A stretch of DNA of 44,218 bases from Prevotella sp. (GCA_020026195.1 JAHHQW010000015.1:1-44218), one strand, 5' to 3'; counted from the first letter of the stretch, positions 8,347 through 17,364 are shown. Translations and numbers: made by a program. Notes: generated by a model not told the origin, from the sequence alone.

Positions 8347-9597
8347 TTATTCCCCATGCAGTGCCACTGCTGGTTCAATCTTCATGGCCTTGCGTGCCGG
8401 TATGTATATTCCGACAATCATCATAAGTATTATGCTCGCGGCACTTATCGCCACACATATTATGAAACGTAAGGGTTCAAGCGTAGTACCGTTATACACG
8501 GCATTCAGTTCAGAATGAGCAATGTTAAAGTCTATAAGCATTGCCAGCGGCGTTGCTATTGCCACGAGATACAAGCCCTCACATATCAGTCTGCCAAGAA
8601 TATCGGCACATGAGGCACCGTTTACTTTATGCAGAGCTATCTCCTGACGTCGCTGCTGCGTACGGAACCAGAATGTTCCTAACAGTCCGAGAAAGATATT
8701 AAGCAGAAGGAAGCCTGCGCCAAAAAGATACATCATGGTCTCCTGATTCTGTTTCTGCAATACCTTATGCCTCATGTCAGCAATAGAGCGCACGTCACTG
8801 ATGTAGATGTTGCCTACACGAAGGTTCTCTGCATCAGCGCGGAGATTCTCAATAAAGTTTTTGTCCATTTTCTCCTTAACGCGCACAACGATAGGATCGC
8901 CAGAGCCCCATACAGCGGACCATGAATAATGTACTATTACAGAATTACTATATTTGTTGTTAGGATCCTGATATTCATTTTTGCGTATCATAGGGTACGT
9001 TCCGCCAAGAGTTAATGACTGCCCGTTAGAGAATATACCAAACCCATCTTTACCGATTAACGATGTTATGTCTATACTATATTTATCCAGTGCACCTTCA
9101 GATGCCATAAGTACTGCGTTCTTCATTTTCTCAGTCATCTCTTCAGGTGTCTCGCCGCGAGAGCCGTGAATACGAAACACACGAAAATAATCAGGATCGG
9201 CAAGTCTCGAAATTACGGGCACACTTATTGTATCGTAAGTCAGAACTGTAGTCTGCTCTCCCAGTCCGTAAGGCACGCCGTTACCTGCCACAAGTGTCGC
9301 AGCCTCTACTTCGTGTCGGTGCTGAATACGGTCGAGAATCTCCATTACCTCACCTGTACGTTCCTTTCCTTCATCTTTATATTTATGATAACCAGGAACG
9401 CCCGGCTCGATGTATCCTAACTTAACCATATAGGTATGTTCTATATCAATGCCCATCGGCTTTGTATAAACCGAATACTTTACGTAAAGGGCATCTATGA
9501 CAAACCACAGGACAACGCTAACTACAAGCAGTTCGAGAATGAGTGCAATGTTACTCAGGCGTTCGTTATATATCTGTGTAAATAGTTTCTTAATCAT
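8347..9597 (-). CDS. FtsX-like half permease, type B (second of pair 2)
   Basis: The 416-residue ABC permease has one N-terminal transmembrane helix (about 19-40), a large periplasmic MacB-like core, and three C-terminal helices (about 290-315, 340-360, 380-400). The cytoplasmic segment before the third helix reads EIALHKVNGAS, an FtsX coupling-type motif. It ends in the PARKAMKIEPAVALHGE tail typical of MacB/FtsX permeases. It closes the five-gene ATPase-A-B-A-B operon, 5 nt after the type A gene. It resembles the 10910-12208 product and the C-terminal half of the fused permease at 23314-25884. The likely role is one half of a heterodimeric MacB-like mechanotransmission pump; substrate unknown. 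Confidence 0.88.
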   Translation of the reverse strand: MIKKLFTQIYNERLSNIALILELLVVSVVLWFVIDALYVKYSVYTKPMGIDIEHTYMVKLGYIEPGVPGYHKYKDEGKERTGEVMEILDRIQHRHEVEAATLVAGNGVPYGLGEQTTVLTYDTISVPVISRLADPDYFRVFRIHGSRGETPEEMTEKMKNAVLMASEGALDKYSIDITSLIGKDGFGIFSNGQSLTLGGTYPMIRKNEYQDPNNKYSNSVIVHYSWSAVWGSGDPIVVRVKEKMDKNFIENLRADAENLRVGNIYISDVRSIADMRHKVLQKQNQETMMYLFGAGFLLLNIFLGLLGTFWFRTQQRRQEIALHKVNGASCADILGRLICEGLYLVAIATPLAMLIDFNIAHSELNAVYNGTTLEPLRFIICVAISAASIILMMIVGIYIPARKAMKIEPAVALHGE

Positions 9598-9602
9598 GAT
9601 GT

Positions 9603-10892
9603 TTATCTGTTATTAAAAGTACTGCCTTCGAGGGCATTCACTATATTCATGCGCGAAGCACGCCATGCAGGGATTCCGGCACTTAAGAGGTTGAGGACAA
9701 AACAGAAAAACAGTGTCCAGAGGAATGTCGAGGGATGAAGAAGCATCATGATGTTTACTTCGGGCATATTCAATGTAACCGACGGGAGTGTATGTATGAA
9801 CAGCAGGTCGGACACCGCATACGAAAACAGTACGCAGAGGATTAACCCGACGATACCGGCTGCAAGCGTAATTATAAGACTCTCGCCTATGAGCTGTGAC
9901 ATAAGCTGCATACGTGTACAGCCAAAAGCACGGCGTATGCCTATCTCACTTATACGCTGACGATAACGACTCTGCGTCATACTGCCGAGGTTTATTGCCG
10001 GAACAATCAGTAATATGAGGAAGACGATAAACTTTGTACGGTCTGCCTTCTCCATATCTGGTACATAGTTTCTGGACAAGCTTACTTTTGATGCCTTACG
10101 CTGTTCGTATGGCTGATCAAAATCTTTTATTTTGACACCTGTGTCCTTTATCTTGCTGTTATAACTGGCTAAACGATTCTTTACTTCATTACGTATTGCA
10201 GGAAAATCATCCTTATCCTTTGCAAGAATTGTTACTGATAAAGAACCACTAAACTCTTCATAATCATGGTTCAGGGTATGTGGCATCCACATTTCAGCAT
10301 AGGCGTAATAAGCCGGCGTGGACACGTCCTTTACCACACCGCAGACCTTAAACGGAGAGTATGCCATAAGAAATTCGCGTCCGGCACACTTCGTTGTTCC
10401 GAACAGACGGCGAGCCATACTCTCTGTAATAACGGCAACTTTCTGTTCGGCCTTGAACTCAGATTCATCAAACGGTCTGCCGTCAACAAAGGTAAAGTCG
10501 AACACGCGCCAGTAGTCTGCATCGGTACCGCGTACATCAACAGAGAAAGAAGGTTTGCCGTGAACAGATACGAGCTGTGCTGATGTTATGAATATATACG
10601 ATGTTACTGCCTCAGGAGTTTTCAGATTACCATAAAGTCCGTCAAATACATTCTTGCTCATAGGCGAAATAGAATTAGTCTTCTCATTATCTTCACTATA
10701 AAGCAAGCAGTATGTATGCAGAAATCTGTCTCGATTGCTCTCAGGAGCAAACGGAGCCGTGCGTACCTGCTCAATCATCACCACAAGCATGATGAGGAAG
10801 ATGGCAAGCGCAGTGCCCGCAACCGTAACCACACTGATTACGGGCTGCCGGCGTAACTGCTGCCATACTGATTTAAAATATTGTGATAGCAT
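9603..10892 (-). CDS. FtsX-like half permease, type A (first of pair 2)
   Basis: The 429-residue ABC permease has the same plan: one helix near 18-42, a periplasmic core, then three helices (about 280-300, 330-360, 395-415). The motif EIGIRRAFGCT precedes the third helix, and AWRASRMNIVNALEG is the C-terminal tail. It belongs to the A type, with the N-terminal VWQQLRRQP...TVAGTALAIF pattern shared with the 12211-13512 product. It follows the previous B gene after 17 nt and precedes its own B partner by 5 nt. Two successive A-B pairs therefore arose by tandem duplication of a pair. No ATPase domain is present; the ATPase at 13525-14190 is the obvious partner. Confidence 0.88.
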   Translation of the reverse strand: MLSQYFKSVWQQLRRQPVISVVTVAGTALAIFLIMLVVMIEQVRTAPFAPESNRDRFLHTYCLLYSEDNEKTNSISPMSKNVFDGLYGNLKTPEAVTSYIFITSAQLVSVHGKPSFSVDVRGTDADYWRVFDFTFVDGRPFDESEFKAEQKVAVITESMARRLFGTTKCAGREFLMAYSPFKVCGVVKDVSTPAYYAYAEMWMPHTLNHDYEEFSGSLSVTILAKDKDDFPAIRNEVKNRLASYNSKIKDTGVKIKDFDQPYEQRKASKVSLSRNYVPDMEKADRTKFIVFLILLIVPAINLGSMTQSRYRQRISEIGIRRAFGCTRMQLMSQLIGESLIITLAAGIVGLILCVLFSYAVSDLLFIHTLPSVTLNMPEVNIMMLLHPSTFLWTLFFCFVLNLLSAGIPAWRASRMNIVNALEGSTFNNR

Positions 10893-10909
10893 TTTATGTT
10901 CAGTTTTTA

Positions 10910-12208
10910 TTATTCGTCCCTCAGAGCATCGGCAGGAAGAACCTTAGAAGCCCTGTGTATGGGAATGTATGTTCCTATCAATGATATTACAAGGAGAAGA
11001 AGATAAGATATTAATGTAACCAGTACGAAATGTGGTATCTCGTGAAACATCCATATATCTACCATTGAACGAACATCATATCCTCCTTCAGGCACTGCCA
11101 TTCCGCTGCCAGCCGCAAGCATATTAATTACGATTATCATCGAGACAACGAATCCAATGGTTACCAACAGCCATGACTCACACATAAACTGCGATGTTAT
11201 CTTAGCTTCGGATGCTCCGATGCTGCGCATAAGTCCTATTTCCTGCCGGCGTGTGTTGGTACGTATCCAGAACGTTCCTACCATTCCTAAGAAGATACAG
11301 AGGAGTGTAAAAGTAATGAGTCCGTATTGCAGTGCCTGACGATTGTACAGATTAAACATAATACCATTCTTGATGCGCATCTCTTTCAACGAACAAACAT
11401 TCTCTACAGATAGGTTACAGCCCTTGATTGTTGGTGCTATCTTATCCATAAAGTCAGCCGCAAAGACTTCGCCATCGACATCATCCTTTAAACGGACCGT
11501 AATCATTGGGAACGGAAAGCCCATCTTATCATCCTTTTCACAGAATATCACATGAGCATAAGGAACTCCCGTTTCTTCTGTCTTTACGTTATTATATACA
11601 CCCTTGATGGTATAAACCTCTTGTCTGTCAACGTATAACTTCTGATTTACAGCATCTTTATCACCAAACATATTTCTGGCAACATTATCTGAAATATAAC
11701 AGATGTTATTACCTTCTTGCATTGTCATCTCCATGCCGGTGCGGGCATCGGTAAACCTCAATGTCTTTAATATATCACTGCCATCGTAATTATATACGTT
11801 CCACCACTGGGCATGGTAATATTTCATTTCCGCAATAGAAGTGGTGTCGGGAAAGAACTGAACGCCGTTAAAACTTCCGCCATTGGGAGTATTAAACTTA
11901 CTTGAAAGATAGAAAGATTCCACCTCGGGAAGGTTCTTTACTACAGACACCATCCTCTTTAATGCCTCTATCATCTGTTCGGGCGTAACCGACTTGTCGT
12001 AGTTCTTATTCATAGGATTTTTCATCCCTATCTGTATGCCGTAACACTGCTCCTCAACATAACCTTTGGGCTGCATACGCGTACCACTGAGTACAAAGGC
12101 AGGATCGACTGTATACCATAAGAATACTCCTGCTATTATTATTTCTAAGAATATCCATACGTTATGAATACGCTGGTTCCAAAGTTGTTTTATAATTAAT
12201 CGTATCAT
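10910..12208 (-). CDS. FtsX-like half permease, type B (second of pair 1)
   Basis: The 432-residue ABC permease has one helix near 18-38, a periplasmic core and three C-terminal helices (about 285-307, 335-355, 395-418). EIGLMRSIGAS is the coupling-type motif, and the tail is IHRASKVLPADALRDE. The N-terminus (KQLWNQRIHNVWIFLEIIIA) marks it as type B, like the 8347-9597 product. It lies 2 nt downstream of its type A partner, which suggests translational coupling and a heterodimer. It is part of the sigma-54-driven ABC operon; transported substrate unknown. Confidence 0.88.
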   Translation of the reverse strand: MIRLIIKQLWNQRIHNVWIFLEIIIAGVFLWYTVDPAFVLSGTRMQPKGYVEEQCYGIQIGMKNPMNKNYDKSVTPEQMIEALKRMVSVVKNLPEVESFYLSSKFNTPNGGSFNGVQFFPDTTSIAEMKYYHAQWWNVYNYDGSDILKTLRFTDARTGMEMTMQEGNNICYISDNVARNMFGDKDAVNQKLYVDRQEVYTIKGVYNNVKTEETGVPYAHVIFCEKDDKMGFPFPMITVRLKDDVDGEVFAADFMDKIAPTIKGCNLSVENVCSLKEMRIKNGIMFNLYNRQALQYGLITFTLLCIFLGMVGTFWIRTNTRRQEIGLMRSIGASEAKITSQFMCESWLLVTIGFVVSMIIVINMLAAGSGMAVPEGGYDVRSMVDIWMFHEIPHFVLVTLISYLLLLVISLIGTYIPIHRASKVLPADALRDE

Positions 12209-12210
12209 AG

Positions 12211-13512
12211 TTATCTCTTTGTCTGAATAGCATTAATAATAGAATGACGCAGTGCTGCCATAGCCGGTAAGAATGCCGACAGTACGTTGAGTACAAGACA
12301 GATAAGCAGAACACTGATAAATAAAGCAGGATTGAGAAGCATTTCTGTAGTGATGTCAGCAGATACTGAGTTAGGCATTACGAAATTGTCAAAGAGATGC
12401 ACTATGAGGTTACCAGAGCTAAATGCCACGGCATAGGCAAACACAAGTCCTATTACGCCACCCATCAGTGTGAGCATAAAATTCTCTGTAAGTATCTGCA
12501 TCATAATCGAACGATTAGATGCTCCGAATGCCTTACGTACACCAAACTCTGCCATACGTTCTTCCATACGCGATGAGTTCAGACCACAAAGGTTCATTGC
12601 AGGAATGACAAGCAGGGCAAAGAGGACATAAAGGATATTACGGATGATGCTTATCAATTCTGATTCTCCTTCTGCAACACCTCTTAGCGAACTCTTCCAA
12701 TATTCATCAGGCTGCCCCATTAAGTCACTGGTATAATCTTTATCGGCATCGTTGTATTTCTTTACTGCCTCAATCACTTCGTTACGTAATTCATCCTTAT
12801 CGCCCTCGCTCTTTGCAAGAAGGAAACAGATGAAATTTCCCTTCAGTCCTTCCTGCCTGTCATCAACTTGGTTTATACCATAGTAGCTGTAAGGAAGAAA
12901 TATATCGGCTGCCGTATTTGGAGTTGCTGCAGAAACTCGCTTTACCACACCCATAATCTTTACTTCTCCACCATCGAGGATGATATTCTTTCCCGAAACG
13001 TCAGTTCTTGCAAATATGCGCATTGCCATGTCTTCGGTAATGACTGCCTCAGGTAAGGCTGACTTAACCGCTGCTTCGGTAAACGGCTTTCCACTAATGA
13101 AATCGAATGTAAACACTTTCCAATAATCAGCATCCACAAAGTTTATTGATGCCGGTTCTTCCCTGTCAAGTTCGGGTATCAATACCTTATTATTGAAACC
13201 ATTGTGCAGCGGACAGCATAAAGACAGTTTGTCGAGATGTGGAAGATTACGGAACAAATCGGCACACTTAGGACTGACACCTATGTTTGTCGAGTTTGTG
13301 GCATCGTGCTTTCCCAGGACTGTCACGGGACCGACAACAAGCATGCGGTTGCGGTTATATTCGGGATAAATCGGGGCAAACTTGATGTAGAGGATGATAA
13401 ACAGAATCATCGTGAATGCAATGGATAATCCTGTACCGAGTACATAGATGCCCGTAAACAGACGATTCTGCCGCATCAGCGTCCACGCCTGTCTGATATA
13501 TTGCTTTATCAT
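12211..13512 (-). CDS. FtsX-like half permease, type A (first of pair 1)
   Basis: The 433-residue ABC permease has one helix near 18-44, a MacB-like periplasmic core, then helices near 287-307, 338-366 and 395-420. EFGVRKAFGAS is the coupling-type motif. Its N-terminus (MIKQYIRQAWTLMRQNRLF, then YVLGTGL) is nearly the same as that of the fused permease at 25884, so the two are recent relatives. It follows the ATPase gene after 12 nt and precedes the B gene by 2 nt. The family moves substrates out of the periplasm by ATP-driven conformational change rather than carrying them across the inner membrane; that it does so here is inference. Confidence 0.88.
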   Translation of the reverse strand: MIKQYIRQAWTLMRQNRLFTGIYVLGTGLSIAFTMILFIILYIKFAPIYPEYNRNRMLVVGPVTVLGKHDATNSTNIGVSPKCADLFRNLPHLDKLSLCCPLHNGFNNKVLIPELDREEPASINFVDADYWKVFTFDFISGKPFTEAAVKSALPEAVITEDMAMRIFARTDVSGKNIILDGGEVKIMGVVKRVSAATPNTAADIFLPYSYYGINQVDDRQEGLKGNFICFLLAKSEGDKDELRNEVIEAVKKYNDADKDYTSDLMGQPDEYWKSSLRGVAEGESELISIIRNILYVLFALLVIPAMNLCGLNSSRMEERMAEFGVRKAFGASNRSIMMQILTENFMLTLMGGVIGLVFAYAVAFSSGNLIVHLFDNFVMPNSVSADITTEMLLNPALFISVLLICLVLNVLSAFLPAMAALRHSIINAIQTKR

Positions 13513-13524
13513 AACAGTAACCTC

Positions 13525-14190
13525 CTATTCTACCTGACGGCCATCGAAGAATCTTATAACTCGCTGTGTCTGCTTTGCCTGTTCCTCATTATGTGTAACC
13601 ATAACGATTGTGCGGCCGTCCTCTTTATTAAGTCTCTTTAGAATATCCATTACCTCGGCACCCATCTTAGAATCAAGGTTACCTGTAGGCTCGTCGGCAA
13701 GAATTATTTCAGGATTACCGATGATGGCACGTGCTATAGCCACACGCTGGCACTGACCACCCGACAGCTGTGTAGGGAAATGACGCATACGGTGAGACAG
13801 TCCTACTTTCTCTAACACCTGTTCTGCCAGACGACGGCGTTCCTTTGCTCCTACCTTGCGGTACAGTAACGGCAGTTCTACGTTATCTAACACGTTTAAA
13901 GAGTTTATCAGATGAAACGACTGGAACACGAAACCGAGGGTTCTGTTACGGAATGCTGCAAGTTCGCTGTCTTTCATTCCGCTGACGTTTGTTCCGTTAA
14001 TCTCTATCGTTCCGCTCGTGGGGGTGTCAAGCAGTCCCATGATGTTAAGCAACGTAGACTTTCCACAACCAGAAGGTCCCATGATACTTAAGAACTCGCC
14101 TTTCTTTACTTCAAGGTTTACATTCTCTAACGCCTGTGTTTCAATCTCGTCTGTACGATAAATCTTATTAACTCCTGTAAGTTTAATCAT
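13525..14190 (-). CDS. ABC transporter ATPase, LolD/MacB-type (first system)
   Basis: The 221-residue nucleotide-binding protein has Walker A GPSGCGKST (38-46), the signature LSGGQ (142-146), Walker B ILADEPTGNLD (163-173) and the switch histidine in MVTHNEEQ. It is full length for the LolD/FtsE/MacB-ATPase group. It is the first gene of the operon behind the sigma-54 promoter at 14228-14243 and is the only ATPase in the first regulon. It must therefore energise the four permeases downstream and probably also the fused permease at 23314-25884, which has no ATPase of its own. Confidence 0.95.
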   Translation of the reverse strand: MIKLTGVNKIYRTDEIETQALENVNLEVKKGEFLSIMGPSGCGKSTLLNIMGLLDTPTSGTIEINGTNVSGMKDSELAAFRNRTLGFVFQSFHLINSLNVLDNVELPLLYRKVGAKERRRLAEQVLEKVGLSHRMRHFPTQLSGGQCQRVAIARAIIGNPEIILADEPTGNLDSKMGAEVMDILKRLNKEDGRTIVMVTHNEEQAKQTQRVIRFFDGRQVE

Positions 14191-14227
14191 TTTCTTTAAT
14201 TTTTTAATTATTACCTGCTAATTATCT

Positions 14228-14243
14228 TACAACATGTGTGCCA
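14228..14243 (-). promoter_or_regulatory. Sigma-54 promoter of the ATPase-permease operon
   Basis: On the minus strand TGGCA (14243-14239), 6 nt, TTGTA (14232-14228). The predicted start is near 14217, 27 nt before the ATG. CTGTTTATCAG (14257-14267) lies 19 nt upstream of the -24 box. Confidence 0.8.
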
Positions 14244-14288
14244 TAATTGCAAGTGTCTGTTTATCAGACTATTGGCATTTAACGGGTA

Positions 14289-14322
14289 TGTACGTTTTCG
14301 TACATCTGTACGGAAACGGATA
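14289..14322 (-). promoter_or_regulatory. Paired RR1 upstream activator sites before the ABC operon
   Basis: TGTACG-TTTT-CGTACA (14289-14304, perfect) and TGTACG-GAAA-CGGATA (14307-14322) are separated by 2 nt, centred near -80 and -98. The weaker half (CGGATA) is distal, as at the other three promoters. Confidence 0.75.
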
Positions 14323-14439
14323 TTATAAAACGTACAGTACGTGCATTTACCGACGCAGTCTGTAAACTTTTTACGATGGAAATAAGTATGCCGGAACGAA
14401 TTAAATTACCTGTTAATAGCGACACTGCAAGAAACAAAA

Positions 14440-14484
14440 AAACTATAATCACAATGTTACTGTAACAGATTGTAATTATAGTTT
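14440..14484 (-). terminator. Terminator of the DUF4230 operon
   Basis: A long A/T-rich stem (about 14440-14460 with 14461-14484, one bulge) is followed on the minus strand by a run of seven T (complement of about 14435-14441). It stands 55 nt after the stop of the 14539-15180 gene. Confidence 0.8.
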
Positions 14485-14538
14485 CTTTTTATTTTAAATG
14501 TATCGTTTTAATTCTGCCGACGAATAATACATATCTAC

Positions 14539-15180
14539 TTATTCTTCTTTAAAACTTACCCTGACAACTTTAAATCCGAATGATTTGAAAAGTGTCTTTA
14601 TCTTATCGACACCTGACTTATCAGCCTTTTCCAGCAGTCCGCCTTTCAGGGCATTGCGTCTCAGTTTCTCCGAAGTCTTTGACTTAACCTGAGCTATTTC
14701 TTCGTTCGTCCAGCTTCCTTCTTCTGTGTAGACTTCGCAGTCCGAAGGATTAACTATAACGTCGAGCACTTCGGCATGAGGAAGCGTTACGGTGATGGTA
14801 TCAGAACTGACACTGATGTCATCCTTACCTACATTCTCAAGATTATATCCTGCACGTACTGACCCCTTGGCTATGAGTACCAGTTCGTAACGGCATGAGT
14901 CACCGCCGAGATGCATGGCCTTAGACACATTATCAAGAATAGTTGGTTCAGACTTGTAGTCCTTTATCACTAATTCCTGATAATAACAGGCTGTAGTGAA
15001 TTCTGATATTTTTCTTATCTCTTCTATAACGTTTTCTGTTTCGTCAATCTCAAGTTCACCGCCAAATATATTGAAATCCCATTTAAAAGGATTTCTGCTT
15101 AATACAAATGCTGCTGTAATGACAACTATTAATATTACGGTAACTATATAAAGTTTTATCTTTAATGCCTTCTTTATCAT
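14539..15180 (-). CDS. DUF4230 protein, membrane-anchored
   Basis: The 213-residue protein has an N-terminal transmembrane helix (about 9-27, preceded by Lys residues) and a soluble domain outside the membrane. The domain shares with its neighbour the order: EFTTACYYQELV early strand, SVRAGYNLENV, TITVTLPHAEVLDVIVNPSDCEVYTEEG, then a helical tail with repeated Lys/Glu (KSKTSEKLRRNALKGG) and a last strand VVRVSFKEE. This is the pattern I associate with DUF4230, whose function is unknown. It lies 15 nt after the companion lipoprotein gene, so both are one transcript. The pair may form a heteromeric envelope complex; that is inference. Confidence 0.75.
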   Translation of the reverse strand: MIKKALKIKLYIVTVILIVVITAAFVLSRNPFKWDFNIFGGELEIDETENVIEEIRKISEFTTACYYQELVIKDYKSEPTILDNVSKAMHLGGDSCRYELVLIAKGSVRAGYNLENVGKDDISVSSDTITVTLPHAEVLDVIVNPSDCEVYTEEGSWTNEEIAQVKSKTSEKLRRNALKGGLLEKADKSGVDKIKTLFKSFGFKVVRVSFKEE

Positions 15181-15195
15181 GATCCGTTCCTTCCG

Positions 15196-15759
15196 TTACA
15201 TAAAAATTACGTTTACATTCTCTACGCCTATGCTGCCGAACAAAGTCTTTACAAAATTCTCGGCATTCTTACGAGCTTCTTCTACGATGCCCATATTAGG
15301 AATATCAGCCTTTATGTCTGCCTCACCCTGTCGCAGAAGTTTGTTTCTTTCTTCTGCCGAGAAGTTACTTCTAAAGAAATCTACCTTTACGTATTCAAGC
15401 TTTATGTCCTTCGGAGGAACACTGAAAGAAAGAACTCTCGGCGACGGCAGCATAACGCTTACCGTATTGGTTGTCTTGTTATACTTCACGTTACTTGCAG
15501 TAAAATCCTTGAGGTCTATGCCTGCCTTTACCACAGCCTTGCACGAAAATAATATCTTTCTGTCTCCTATTGTATAGAAAGCTTTATTATCGTTTGCCTT
15601 AATTATCTTACTGATGGTATATTCCACAGTTCCCAGTTCGGCCATCTCGGTCATTGTGGCTACCCTCTCTTTTATCAGTTCTTCGGGCAGTACCTTGTCC
15701 TTGGAACATGACGTTACGACAAGCATTGCCGCAAATAGAAATATTTTGATAATCTTCAT
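15196..15759 (-). CDS. DUF4230 lipoprotein
   Basis: The start at 15759 is chosen because it gives a short, typical lipoprotein signal (KKM-KIIKIFLFAAMLVVTSC, lipobox VTSC); the open frame reaches nine codons further up. The mature part (about 170 residues) has MAELGTVEYTISK, a GDRKILFSCKAVVKAGIDL strand, VSVMLPSPRVLSFSVPPKDI, a charged helix AEERNKLLRQGEAD, and VNVIFM at the end, a DUF4230 pattern. It is the first gene of a two-gene operon with the membrane-anchored paralogue. Function unknown; likely periplasmic, attached to a membrane. Confidence 0.78.
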   Translation of the reverse strand: MKIIKIFLFAAMLVVTSCSKDKVLPEELIKERVATMTEMAELGTVEYTISKIIKANDNKAFYTIGDRKILFSCKAVVKAGIDLKDFTASNVKYNKTTNTVSVMLPSPRVLSFSVPPKDIKLEYVKVDFFRSNFSAEERNKLLRQGEADIKADIPNMGIVEEARKNAENFVKTLFGSIGVENVNVIFM

Positions 15760-15793
15760 CTTTTTTACTTTAATGATATTATACATTTAAATG

Positions 15794-15801
15794 CAAAGTT
15801 A
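15794..15801 (-). promoter_or_regulatory. -7 box of the DUF4230 operon
   Basis: TAACTTTG on the minus strand fits TAnnTTTG, 34 nt before the chosen ATG at 15759. A TTG (15826-15824) lies 22 nt upstream, slightly longer than the usual spacing. The box sits just beyond the 3' end of the next gene (stop at 15833). Confidence 0.45.
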
Positions 15802-15832
15802 ATGCTCTTTTCGTAATTAAGGGCAACATTAA

Positions 15833-17062
15833 TCATATTCTCTTCATAAAAGTATCGAAGAGCTGCTTTACATCACCATTAAAGATAATATGATGGTTAC
15901 CTATAGGCTTTGTTAGGAAATAATCGGCAAATCCTTCGCCTCTGAGCACTATCTGTGTGCGACATAGGTTTCGTTCGGAAAGATTGTTCACAAGTTCGGC
16001 ATTGCAGAACCATGAACGTGACATGTCGCCTGATACCTTTGCTATCGTTACGCTGCCTGTTTCAAACTCTCCTTTTATACCTATGCCGATGCCCGACTCG
16101 AAGTGTGTGTCGTACGTGTAGCTCCTTACCATGTTAAGAGGTACGGTACAGTGGGCAAATGTTATTTCGTTTCTGTCTACGTCTATTCGCGACGGATTAG
16201 CCTGAAAACCTGTAGTTCCTGTAAGAGCCTGACCTATAGTCATGGTGAGCATCGCAGGTATGTCGCCCTCGCAACTTGCAATTATTCCTCGTGAGTTGAA
16301 CATTGCAAGTGCCACACATCCTGTATTCTTTATAGATGTGAGAAGATCGAAACATCGTATAGTGAATCCCCTGAGCTGATATCTGTCTATTATGTTATTA
16401 AGGGCAAGATAAATCTTAAAAGCTCCGTCACGATACTTTGACAGCATCTCCGATGCTTTATCATCGAATTGTCTGAATGCTGTTTCTTTTCTTATGTTCT
16501 CCCACTCTTCTGATGATGTATCTATCTTATTATATTCGTCTACGAGTTCTTCTATCCTGATGTCTACAAGTTCTATTCCTAATTTAGAACGTACGGCATC
16601 ACGGTCGGCATTGCTTGCTATTAGCCAGTCGGACGGTGCTCCTATTACTCCTAATCGAGCACCATTAAGCTTTTTACGTGCCTGTTCTACTATATAGTCG
16701 GTCTTGAGATGCTGCGCAATGTATGAGGAACTGCCGTGAAGAATCTCTCCCTGACGACCATTCTGACGTAGGAATGAAAGTATCTCCATTGATGCTGCGA
16801 GCGAGTTGCTCATGCCTGATGTTAAAAGACGTACATATCCTTTTATCTGCGGGAATACTTTCTTAAACTTTCCTTCCGTACCGCCTGTACGGACAAAGAT
16901 TACAGACATCTCTGCATCGTTATAATCGGAAAAGTCTTCGCCTCTGACATCAAATTCACATCCGGCTGCCTCTGCTATGCCGTCCATAAAATCTTTTGAG
17001 TTTCTTTCAATGACCTTCGGATCATGAATTGATGAGGTAAGTGTATAAACTGATATCTTCAT
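15833..17062 (-). CDS. L-fucose/L-arabinose isomerase-fold protein, substrate unknown
   Basis: Starting at 17062 (MKISVYTLTSS) the protein has 409 residues; the frame is open to 17107 but the extension would cross the likely -7 box. The N-terminal part (EMSVIFVRTGGTEGKF) and middle part resemble the Rossmann-like domains of FucI-like proteins. The C-terminal domain carries ASCEGDIPAMLTM, where the Glu is equivalent to a metal ligand of the family, followed by FAHCTVPL. It is shorter than FucI (about 590 residues) and stands alone, without kinase or aldolase. A metal-dependent sugar isomerase is possible but not shown; the substrate cannot be named. Confidence 0.7.
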   Translation of the reverse strand: MKISVYTLTSSIHDPKVIERNSKDFMDGIAEAAGCEFDVRGEDFSDYNDAEMSVIFVRTGGTEGKFKKVFPQIKGYVRLLTSGMSNSLAASMEILSFLRQNGRQGEILHGSSSYIAQHLKTDYIVEQARKKLNGARLGVIGAPSDWLIASNADRDAVRSKLGIELVDIRIEELVDEYNKIDTSSEEWENIRKETAFRQFDDKASEMLSKYRDGAFKIYLALNNIIDRYQLRGFTIRCFDLLTSIKNTGCVALAMFNSRGIIASCEGDIPAMLTMTIGQALTGTTGFQANPSRIDVDRNEITFAHCTVPLNMVRSYTYDTHFESGIGIGIKGEFETGSVTIAKVSGDMSRSWFCNAELVNNLSERNLCRTQIVLRGEGFADYFLTKPIGNHHIIFNGDVKQLFDTFMKRI

Positions 17063-17096
17063 AATGTTTTCGTTTGTTACGTATTGTCCAATGCCA

Positions 17097-17104
17097 CAAA
17101 AATA
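17097..17104 (-). promoter_or_regulatory. Possible -7 box of the isomerase-like gene
   Basis: TATTTTTG on the minus strand fits TAnnTTTG, 34 nt before the ATG at 17062. A -33 box at the right distance is not clear. The rest of 17105-17340 is A/T-rich with no other feature I can support. Confidence 0.4.
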
Positions 17105-17347
17105 CACTATTTAGCTGACAATACATTTACAACTCTTCATATTTATTTAAAATCGCATTAAATAAGCTTGGTGTGCAGATTAATCGTATAACCGTCGCTG
17201 CATAATAAAAATATTAGAATTAATAATTTAGATACCATTACTGAGTAATGTTACATTTGCTCAATAATACGCATTCAAAAATAAACACAACACAATTATG
17301 ATTAATATTAGTCTGTTCCATATCTGAATATCAGAATATTACGATGT

Positions 17348-17361
17348 CTAATCATTATTAG
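17348..17361. promoter_or_regulatory. Fur-like palindrome before the TonB receptor gene
   Basis: CTAAT-CATT-ATTAG is a perfect short palindrome. Its core AATCATTAT equals the right half of the Fur consensus, but the left half is poor. It abuts the -33 box of the receptor promoter, a good position for repression. Iron control is plausible for this operon but the site is only tentative. Confidence 0.35.
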
Positions 17362-17364
17362 GTA

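Noticed and set aside
8228..8518. 96-codon open frame on the plus strand
   Set aside because: More than half overlaps the 3' end of the permease gene on the other strand and mirrors its codons; there is no promoter signature.
17324..17334. CTGAATATCAG upstream of the TonB receptor, identical to the element at 25981
   Set aside because: No -24/-12 pair lies at the required distance on either strand, and the orientation is opposite for the receptor gene. It is treated as chance unless more copies are found.
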